This document shows, piece after piece, positions 1-7,652 of a stretch of 14,233 nucleotides of DNA. A program made the position numbers and the translations under genes. The DNA comes from Conidiobolus incongruus B7586 (taxonomy: Eukaryota > Entomophthoromycota > Entomophthoromycetes > Entomophthorales > Conidiobolaceae). The notes under the pieces were generated by a model. That model was not told the origin of the DNA and did not search any database. It saw only the letters and a list, made by a program, of their open reading frames with translations. The stretch lies in NCBI GenBank assembly GCA_000697335.1, contig JNEM01007434.1, positions 1 to 14,233 on the forward strand, written 5' to 3'. The number at the start of each line of letters is the position of its first letter. Position 1 is the stretch's first letter.

Positions 1-494
1 TATTATTAAATTAATAAAAATAAAAATAAAAGTAAAAATTATTTAATCTAAATCAAAATTAAACAAAATCTTTTTTAAATAAAATTTGATATATTCTATA
101 ATAATTGGTAATTTTAAATAAATATGTTACTAATCTTATATAATTTTAAATAATTTATAATTATGTTCTACTAATATTAAAATAAAAAAAATATTGATAA
201 TCATTATATAATATAGAGAAAAAAATCCAGAGTAAAATTTTAAGTCAAAATATTATAATAAAAAAAGACAAAAATGAATTTATATATATATTATTAAAAA
301 TGATGTTTTTTTATATATTCAATATTGAATTAGTTTTAAAAATTTCACAATATTTTTGAAGAATCAAAAATTAAAAAATATGCCATTTTATTAATTTAAA
401 ACTAATAATGTAATTGGAAAATTATATCGGAGTAGTATTTGTAATGATTAGTTATATATTAATTATAAAAATAATAAAAAAATTCATAATATTG
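1..494. other. AT-rich spacer, no gene seen
   Basis: Almost pure A/T sequence with runs of A, T and TA. No ORF of coding character, no RNA gene and no repeat structure beyond low complexity is visible. The right edge is the 3' flank of the first 150-residue gene. Confidence 0.7.
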
Positions 495-500
495 TTTATT
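495..500 (-). terminator. Poly(A) signal of first 150-aa gene
   Basis: TTTATT on the plus strand reads AATAAA on the gene strand, about 29 bp past the stop codon. The same hexamer, within the shared string TTTATTGAAA, lies about 32 bp past the stop of the second copy, although the rest of the 3' flank has diverged. Confidence 0.6.
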
Positions 501-528
501 GAAAGAATTTTTATTTTAACTGATTAAG

Positions 529-981
529 TTAATAATTTCTAAACTCATAACCTTCAACATTGCCATGAGCATAGAAATAGTTTCCTTCATTAACCACATA
601 TTTGTTATTATAAGTCGATTTCAATTGGAATCCATTAGCAGTCTTAATAATATTAAAGAATTTCCTTGGATCATCGTTGGGGACTTCAAGAGCAAGGAGT
701 CCAGTCTTCTCATCAACAGCCAATGCATGGAGAAATTCAGAAACTTCATAACCTCGTTGGATTTGAATAATTTGATTATTGGGAATATGGCTAGCTTTAT
801 TCCATTCTTTACTGCAATAGTAATGATCACAGAATTTTACATCAGCTACCATAGTGCCATTGATATTGGAATTGGATAAAGCGTAGACATCGAAGTTATA
901 ATTTTTATATTGACTCCAGTTCATATAAGTAGACTGAGTAGAGTATAAGATACTAGTGGTATTTCCGTTGTTAATAGGCAT
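529..981 (-). CDS. Unknown 150-residue soluble protein, copy A
   Basis: Intronless ORF of 150 codons, from ATG (complement of 979-981) to TAA (complement of 529-531). I do not recognise the family. There is no signal peptide or membrane segment, so the product is probably cytosolic. Visible features are Tyr/Asn richness, a CDHYYC pair of cysteines near residues 51-56, and two similar hydrophobic-aromatic units: about residues 82-112 (HALAVDEKTGLLALEV...FFNII) and 116-150 (FQLKS...NKYVV...FYAHG...YEF). Units of the form 'GxxLxS..xKYV....G' and the total length recall a single beta-trefoil domain of the fascin or ricin-B kind; this is inference from pattern only. The ORF is clearly less AT-rich than its flanks. 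A near-identical copy lies in the same orientation exactly 2999 bp away (3528-3980), differing at 8 of 150 residues, which supports a real gene under constraint. Confidence 0.85.
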   Translation of the reverse strand: MPINNGNTTSILYSTQSTYMNWSQYKNYNFDVYALSNSNINGTMVADVKFCDHYYCSKEWNKASHIPNNQIIQIQRGYEVSEFLHALAVDEKTGLLALEVPNDDPRKFFNIIKTANGFQLKSTYNNKYVVNEGNYFYAHGNVEGYEFRNY

Positions 982-1045
982 AATTAATATAATTAAATAA
1001 TAATGGTGTTTTTGAAGGTTAATCGAAAAGCTTAAGGTGAAAAAT

Positions 1046-1055
1046 TATTTTATAT
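1046..1055 (-). promoter_or_regulatory. TATA box of copy A
   Basis: The gene strand reads ATATAAAATA, 65-74 bp upstream of the ATG at 981. The second copy has a TATA element 67-76 bp upstream, and the decarboxylase gene has one 48-55 bp upstream, so the position fits a TATA box with a short leader. In sequence this AT-rich the match alone is weak; the matched spacing is the support. Confidence 0.5.
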
Positions 1056-1059
1056 TGCT

Positions 1060-1986
1060 CTATAAATATTGAAAGTTAATCTTTATTTTTACAAGTTGAA
1101 CTAAACAATAATATATAAATAGAATCAACCAATTTAGCAATTGTATAGTTTCTTGATTCAATAGATTTAATCTCAAAATATCAAATTAACTCATTTTTAT
1201 ATCTTATAACACTTTGCTCTCTTATTATTACTTGTTGATTTATATTAATATAAAAATTTCTTTAAATTTACCAAATTATTTAAGACTTGGATTTTATTAA
1301 TGTACTATTTTACATTGCCACCGATTTCTTGAATACTTTTATCCAACAAAAATGAAGTGAAAATATACCGAATGTTAATTATAGTATTTTAGATATTTTT
1401 ATTATAAATGATATATATTAAACAAAAATATATTATTTTATTAATATAAATTAAATTTTTCTGTTAAAAATAATATTTTAATATCATTTACTTTGAATCA
1501 ATATAATAATAAATTATATGTTGTCATTACTTACTATTGCAAAAATACCAAGTATCATTGTAATATACTCAAAAATAGTTTTCTTGCTCCTATTATGTCA
1601 ACTGAACAACAGAAAATAATTATACTATATTATCCATTACACGAGTTATTGAAAACATGAGATATGTTATTATTTTACTATATTAGTAAATAAAGTTATA
1701 AGTCATCCAAAAAATACTTGTTGAAATTAAAAAATTAAAAATATCAAAATAAAAATCATTTATTATAATTTGAATAAAAATTTGGATTTCGTGGATCAAT
1801 AAAATGGTATTTAAAATTAAACATCTTTAGTTGAATTATTGCAAATATTTTATAATACTTGAGATTCAATATTTAAACTGAATTCAATTTGGCAGTTCAT
1901 TTTTCTTTTGATAAAAAATATGAACAATTTATAAATCCTTGACAAAGTGTTTAAAATAGAGTGTAGAATAAATAGTTAAAAGCAGT
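1060..1986. other. AT-rich spacer, no supported gene
   Basis: Upstream flank of copy A followed by low-complexity AT sequence. A slightly less AT-rich patch at about 1310-1375 has a minus-strand frame open for roughly 28 codons without an ATG. It is too short to call and could be a decayed exon. Confidence 0.5.
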
Positions 1987-2070
1987 TTATCGTTGAGGTT
2001 TTTCAAGAATAGAACTAAATCCAAATCCATTATAAATCTCCACTTTCTTTCCTTTTATCAAACTCATCAT
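1987..2070 (-). CDS. Doubtful 27-residue ORF with upstream TATA
   Basis: Minus-strand ORF starting with two tandem ATG codons (complement of 2065-2070) and ending in TAA. It codes for 27 residues beginning MMSLIKGKKVEIYNGFGF. A clean TATAAATAG lies about 60 bp upstream (complement of 2128-2138), within the ATG spacing seen for the clear genes here. The patch from about 1990 to 2140 is visibly richer in G and C than its surroundings. Against it: the length is tiny, there is no recognised family, no AATAAA follows on this strand within about 80 bp, and no GTA-type donor offers a second exon. It may be a first-exon remnant or chance. Confidence 0.2.
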   Translation of the reverse strand: MMSLIKGKKVEIYNGFGFSSILEKPQR

Positions 2071-2127
2071 GAATTACTTTGGGTTCCTATCATGCTCCTC
2101 AAAGATCATAATGAACATTGCCAAACT

Positions 2128-2138
2128 CTATTTATAGC
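2128..2138 (-). promoter_or_regulatory. TATA-like element before the 27-residue ORF
   Basis: The minus strand reads GCTATAAATAG, a good TATAAATA match in a locally less AT-rich patch. It is about 60 bp upstream of the paired ATGs at 2070. The element is only meaningful if that ORF is transcribed. Confidence 0.25.
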
Positions 2139-2223
2139 ATTTGAAATTAAAATTAATCATACACTAACAAACATTTTTATAGCCATAAAATATTGTATTT
2201 GCTTAACCAAATTTAATTTATGA

Positions 2224-3490
2224 TAAATTATTTTTAATAATTTATTTTTAAAAACTTTTACTTAATATAAATATATTTGGAATTTAATTATATAATAAAT
2301 ATTTCATTAAATAAATAAATAACTGTTAAAATTGAAGTTTGAAAATAAAAATATCTTATTACAGTATATAATTATATTATATGGATAAAATAAATATAAA
2401 ACAATAATATTATAACTTATTACTTTCAATTTACTTTTTATTTAATATTGTTAATATATCTTATATGATATAGCTTATCAAAAATTAGTAATTATGATAT
2501 ACAAATATTATCAATCTGTAAATAAAGGAATATATATTATTAGTCCATATAAATATAAAAAATAATAATTAAAGTAAATTATGTACTTATTTTAAATTTG
2601 ATAATTTATTATTTATTAAGTCTTTTGAGAATAAATAAAAATAATAATGAAGTATTTAATTTATTATATTATTACTAAAGTAATAATAAAATAGATATAA
2701 TAATTCAAAAGGTGTTAGTATTACTTGATTTTTTTATATATCATAAATTAATCTAATTTTGAATTCATGTTTTACTACTTTAAAAATAAATATTAAATTT
2801 TATATTATATATAATATAATAGATGATATTATAATTTCTTATTTTAATGTGTATTAAAATATGATTTCATTAATATCTAAATACTATAATAAATTTAAAT
2901 TCAATAATTTACAAGGATATTAAGTTATTCCTGTTTTTTATATTTGCTAATTAATTGTTAATAAATTATGGATATTAAATTATAAAAGTTCTAGATTAAG
3001 AGCTTTAGCAATGGAGTATGAAAAATAAAGTGTAAAATTTTTACCTAGCTAATATTTATAAAATACGGTATCAATTATAAAAAACAATATTTTTAATGTT
3101 TATTAATAACTAGAAAATTTTTATACAAGAAATTATCATTAAATCAGTATGCCTTTAGTATATAAACATTTACAAATTATTATAAGATGAAAAATGAATT
3201 GAAATTATAATTTTAAAAATAATAATAAATAGAAATTATAATTGGGAAATTAACCAAATTTACAAATAATTTAGAACTAACATAGATGATGTAATAAAAT
3301 ATAGAATTTTGATAACAAAATCATTGTCTATTTTTTATTATATTTTTAAATTATATAATTTTTAAAATTTTATATTTAAAAATTATTACTTTTCAGAATT
3401 GATCGAGGAAGTATGTATTTTATGAAGGAAATTGATGTAATAAAACAATAATACAGACCAAATTAATAAACCAACTGAATCAATTGATAG
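2224..3490. other. AT desert, no gene seen
   Basis: About 1.27 kb of nearly pure A/T with many short TA runs, such as near 2805-2820. No frame of coding character, no RNA fold and no terminal repeat is apparent. It separates the two 150-residue genes and shows no visible similarity to the flank on the other side of either gene. Confidence 0.65.
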
Positions 3491-3496
3491 TTTATT
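3491..3496 (-). terminator. Poly(A) signal of second 150-aa gene
   Basis: AATAAA on the gene strand (TTTATT on plus), about 32 bp past the stop, within the same TTTATTGAAA string that follows copy A. Confidence 0.6.
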
Positions 3497-3527
3497 GAAA
3501 TATTATATAATGGTGTATGATTAACTA

Positions 3528-3980
3528 TTAATAGTTCTTAAACTCATAGCCTTCAACATCGCCATGAGCATAGAAATAGTTTCCTTCATTAACCACATAT
3601 TTGTTATTATAACTCGATTTCAATTGGAATCCATTAGCAGTCTTAATAATATTAAAGAATTTCCTTGGATCATCGTTGGGGACTTCAAGAGCAAGGAGTC
3701 CAGTCTTCTCATCAACAGCCAATGCATGGAGAAATCCAGAAACTTCATAACCTCGTTGGATTTGAATAATTTGATTATTGGGAATATGGCTAGCTTTATT
3801 CCATTCTTTACTGCAATAGTAATGATCACAGAATTTTACATCAGCTACCATAGTGCCATTGATATTGGAATTGGATAAAGCGTAGACATCGAAGTTATAA
3901 TTTTTATATTTACTCCAATTCATGTAGATGGATTGAGTGGAGTATAGGATACTGGTGGTGTTTCCGTTGCTAATAGACAT
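3528..3980 (-). CDS. Unknown 150-residue soluble protein, copy B
   Basis: Second intronless copy of the gene at 529-981, same strand and same length, with ATG at the complement of 3978-3980 and TAA at 3528-3530. It differs from copy A at 8 residues (copy A first): P2S, N4S, T18I, Q24K, E82G, T123S, N141D and R148K. At DNA level 20 of 453 bases differ: 13 in the first 70 bases of the gene, 5 in the last 33, and 2 in the 350 between. No signal peptide or membrane span is present. The fold guess is the same as for copy A (single beta-trefoil), by pattern only. Both copies look intact, and two preserved copies suggest a dose or variant need. Promoter flanks beyond the TATA position have diverged, so the copies could be regulated differently. 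Confidence 0.85.
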   Translation of the reverse strand: MSISNGNTTSILYSTQSIYMNWSKYKNYNFDVYALSNSNINGTMVADVKFCDHYYCSKEWNKASHIPNNQIIQIQRGYEVSGFLHALAVDEKTGLLALEVPNDDPRKFFNIIKTANGFQLKSSYNNKYVVNEGNYFYAHGDVEGYEFKNY

Positions 3981-4028
3981 GATTGATTTAGTTAGAGGTT
4001 ATTAATGATGCTGAAGCTTGAATAATAT

Positions 4029-4043
4029 GCTTAGACGCTAAGC
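4029..4043 (-). promoter_or_regulatory. Short perfect inverted repeat in copy B leader region
   Basis: GCTTAG, a 3-base spacer and CTAAGC form a perfect 6-bp inverted repeat between the TATA element and the ATG of copy B. It is unusually G/C-bearing for this flank. Copy A has no equivalent palindrome at this position. It could be a protein-binding dyad or a small leader hairpin; no role can be shown from sequence. Confidence 0.3.
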
Positions 4044-4046
4044 CTA

Positions 4047-4056
4047 TTATATATAC
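4047..4056 (-). promoter_or_regulatory. TATA box of copy B
   Basis: The gene strand reads TATATATAAT, 67-76 bp upstream of the ATG at 3980, matching the spacing of the TATA-like element of copy A. Confidence 0.5.
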
Positions 4057-4059
4057 TTT

Positions 4060-5440
4060 AATACACCTTTGATAAATTATTTTTGGGTATTAAAATTCAA
4101 ACAGAACCAAGCCAAATTCTTAAAAATAGATTAAACAAATTCAACAATTGCAATACTCATTGGCTAATTTGATTTATTTTTAAATTATGTTATTGATAAA
4201 CTATTAAAATTTAAATCATTTTAAAATTCATATAATTTATTTTACACTTTATTTTAACAAATTTTTATTAATAGAATATATCATTGTTCACTTTAGTTTT
4301 AAGTTAGATATCATAAAACGATATTTTAAAAAATAAATATATTCAAATTCATATTATATAATAATCAAACTTTTTATATTCAAAAAATTTAAATATCTTT
4401 GAATAATGTTTGATAATACTAATATTTTTATTTATCCTTAGACCGTGAAAGTTTTGAATAACTCCCGTTTGAATAATTGATGGTTAATCGATTTTTACTT
4501 AAATCAATAAATCACATTTTTGTACTACATTTAAAATTTCTCAACCTATTATATTATGATATATTCAAAAATCTCAAAATAGTAAATTCGGATAATTTTT
4601 AAATGTAAATAAGAGAGAAATTTTGTAATAACACTTTGGATATTCAAATTACTAAAACCTATAATCTTTATTGATTAAAGGATATACGAGCTATTTATTT
4701 GCTCCAGACAAATTATAAAGGATATTTTTTATATAATCCAGTTCAGGACAGGTTATAACAATTAGTTTATATATATTTTTTGATAATTATTATATTCACT
4801 TAAGTTCAATACTATATATTTAATTAATACTAATTTGTTTTTATTTTGGTAAGAACATGCTGCCAATGAAATATGTATTAATTAAATATAATATAGAACA
4901 AACTGTTTGTTATATTTAATGAAAATTCTTTTATTCATTTTAATATATTTGTTTAAATTTTGATTAAAAAGTAATATTAGAATTAACCAATTCAATATAT
5001 ATACATATAATTAAAAAAAGTCTATGAATTAAAATATAGCTATATATCTCATTAGCATCAATATTATAATATTTTTTTGATTTTTATATAAATGAATATT
5101 AAATTTATTATAAAATTTTTATATACAATAATTGAGTATAATACTGGATTATTTCAGCTGATTCGAATGATTTAATATGATATAAATTATAAATTTATCA
5201 CATGATTTTTAGGATTTCATTTCACAGTAAAATATTATTTATTATTTATAGGTATAATAAAATTATAAAATTAATTAAAATTTGGCAAAAAAAAATTTTT
5301 GAAATATTTTTTTAATAATATTAAAATCAATATAATTATTTTTTATTCAAATATCTAATATATTATTGTTTTATATCTTATCATAAAAATCTCATAAATT
5401 TTTATCACATGACAAAAATATAAAACTTTTCCACAAGTAT
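4060..5440. other. AT-rich spacer, no gene seen
   Basis: The left 120 bp is the far upstream flank of copy B and shares a CAATTG-containing string with the flank of copy A. The rest is low-complexity AT sequence without a coding-like frame or RNA gene. Confidence 0.6.
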
Positions 5441-6050
5441 TACAATGGTCGCGCCTATTCAACAAAAGTTAAAATGCTTCAAATTTATTCAATCTTTACT
5501 GAGTTAAAAGTCTAGTGTTATATTGTTTTGTGATACTATTGATTCAGTTGATTGATATAAAGCTCATTTGAGATCCTTACTAGATTTTTTTTAAATTCCT
5601 GAAGTTTAAGGTAATGTGATATGGTCAATTTTTTATCCAATTTTAATGTTGTACTACAATAATAAATGAGCATTGATAAATTTAGTACCGAACCTGAAAT
5701 TTTCACCTGTTTTGAAAATGTCTATTTATATTTAATCAAGGCTTAGATAAACTATCACTTGAAGGACAGATACTTGGAGATTATTTTGTAATTATACTTA
5801 GTTTCAAACAATATTGCTTTAAATATCAATTAAGGCATATATGATTTTCAATTGAATTTTATTTCCATTTTATTTATTTCAATTACATCTCATTCAAACT
5901 TTAGGACCTCATTTTTTGTGTTAATATATTCATTCATTTAATACATAGACCTTGAATGATATGTATTAAACTAATATTATCCTAAATATAGCATTAATGG
6001 TTATTATTAAGTTCAATCAACTTGGTATCACTTTTTATACAATATATTAA
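5441..6050. other. Less AT-rich island, no supported gene
   Basis: This stretch has noticeably more G and C than its surroundings and begins with a GTCGCGCC string that stands out here. Two plus-strand frames give short runs of plausible protein: one starts at the ATG at 5445 (20 codons) and another at 5668 (about 25 codons). Stop density over the whole island is close to that expected by chance at this base composition. A decayed gene is possible but not supported. Confidence 0.3.
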
Positions 6051-6640
6051 TAAATTCATTAAATTCATTTTATTATATATATATAATTATAAATTTAAAC
6101 TTAGTCAATATAAGCTTTCACTACCTATAGATCAAATACTGCCAACATCCTGACATTATTATATTATATTTAATATTTTTTATTTTTTGATTCTAATATT
6201 GCTGAAAATTAAAAATAATAACTAAACTCATAAATACAATATAAATAAAATAAGGGTCTTAATAAAAAACTTTTATAATAAATAACTTTTTTGGTTTTTT
6301 TCAAACCAGTAAAAAAATATTAGGAAAATATAATTGTTATTATTCTTATAAAAAATCTTCAAGATAAATAGCCTGAAAAAGAAATTAGGTATAAAAAATA
6401 TCAAGAAGAATAGCTAAAAGTCAAGAAATAGATTAAAAACCTTTTAAATATAACGTACAAGGAATTGACCAAATTGTTTGTTAAAAATAAGGATAAGAGC
6501 CAATAAATATATTAGGAATAAAAGTATAAGTGCAATGTTAGGATGGTCACATTATGAATTTAAGCAAACCTTATTCAACAAAACAAGGTAACATCCTTGA
6601 TATAAAATAATCATTTATGACAAGTATCACATAAGAAAAA
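6051..6640. other. AT-rich spacer
   Basis: Low-complexity AT sequence to about 6430, then a gradual rise in G/C into the coding-like stretch that follows. No gene, RNA or repeat was recognised. Confidence 0.5.
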
Positions 6641-6650
6641 CATCTGGTAA

Positions 6651-7139
6651 TTGTGGATATCTGCATATATAACTTGGATCAAGCAAGACTTTCAAGTGCC
6701 TTCAATATCATTTACAGATGGATCAAGATATCAACTCTGTTAGAAACATACTCCTTTTCTATTTAAATGCCAATCAACCAGTCTTCCAGGATTGGTGTTA
6801 GGGTTTACTCTCTTGAGGTTTCTGGATTCCGCTCAAAACTTGGAGAAGAGTGATTAAATTTGAATATGTTTAATCGTGAAGAATGAATGTTTTTATGTAA
6901 GAATGATATTAATATAATATTTATTTAGAAAGAATAGTTTGATATTGAAAGTAACTGGAGTTCAACCTCCCCGCAACATGTCCGACAAAACCAAACATTT
7001 AATGTATAGAAAGAATGGATAGAAAATCAGGATAAGGTTCTCAATAAGAGCTGTAAAGTTTCGAAAATGGTATTATTATAATATCATAAGGGATAAACTT
7101 GGTATAAATTTATATTTAATATTTCCAATTTTAATTATC
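6651..7139 (+). pseudogene. Coding-like relic of unrecognised family
   Basis: One plus-strand frame stays mostly open for 163 codons, in four runs of about 30-39 codons with about five interruptions and no visible frame change. Roughly twice as many stops would be expected at this composition. The conceptual residues include mixed stretches such as VPSISFTDGSRYQLC and KVTGVQPPRNMSDKTKHL. Base composition is clearly less AT-rich than on either side. I cannot name a family: it could be a decayed host gene or part of a mobile element. No initiator ATG, intron pattern or terminal repeats are evident. The stretch ends about 510 bp before the decarboxylase ATG on the same strand and does not join it. 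Confidence 0.3.
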
Positions 7140-7142
7140 TAA

Positions 7143-7597
7143 GTATCTTCGACTTAAATTCCTAATACCACATGATGATTCTATTTTCAAATTGTGTTAA
7201 TTTTATAATTTTAGAATTGGGTAATATCATGACTTTGAAAAAGTTCCCGAATAAGTGTTTATTAAAATTCAGGAGTTAAGAAAAATTAAATTTTCAGCGA
7301 ATTATTATTAATTAATTTAATGAATCAATTAATAATTGAAAATGATTAGATTAAAACTTAATTTACTGTTTGGATAATAGTCTGTATCATATTGATGTTC
7401 ATAATATATATTTTATCATTTTACCTTTCTCAAAAAGGGACCTATAGCTTAAATTCTCAATTAATAATGATTAATGTAACCCTAATACCTGGTCAATTAT
7501 TGAAAAATATTGCATGAGTTATGATGATGGATGAGAATGGATAAACAACATAGTAATAATTGAACTGGATATGTATGAATAAAATATTATTTGATAT
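7143..7597. other. Upstream region of the decarboxylase gene
   Basis: Moderately AT-rich sequence holding the presumed upstream regulatory region of the decarboxylase gene. Nothing coding is supported. No recognisable upstream activator motif can be singled out by eye. Confidence 0.4.
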
Positions 7598-7605
7598 TAT
7601 AAATA
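7598..7605 (+). promoter_or_regulatory. TATA box of the decarboxylase gene
   Basis: TATAAATA, a consensus match, starts 55 bp before the ATG at 7653. It is followed by an unusually G-rich string (GGTAAAGAGGGTC) around the expected transcription start. Confidence 0.65.
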
Positions 7606-7652
7606 CGGTAAAGAGGGTCAAGCTTTTTAAATTATTTGATTAATAAATAATA

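Noticed and set aside
565-879. Plus-strand 104-codon open frame opposite the first 150-residue gene
   Set aside because: It is an antisense shadow. The same shadow appears opposite the second copy (3564-3878) only because the coding sequence is conserved, and its residue pattern is not protein-like.
1993-2223. Plus-strand open stretch of 76 codons
   Set aside because: It begins at TTG, not ATG, has no promoter on that strand and fades into AT desert. The opposite strand has a better ATG and TATA arrangement.
5445-6047. Frame starting at an ATG and reading about 200 codons if stops are ignored
   Set aside because: About 17 stops in 201 codons is what this base composition gives by chance. 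A second frame from 5668 has fewer, but no recognised family.
6955-7000. A GGAGTTCAACCTCC string resembling a tRNA T-arm
   Set aside because: The stem and loop sizes do not fit a T-arm and no acceptor, D or anticodon arms can be drawn around it.
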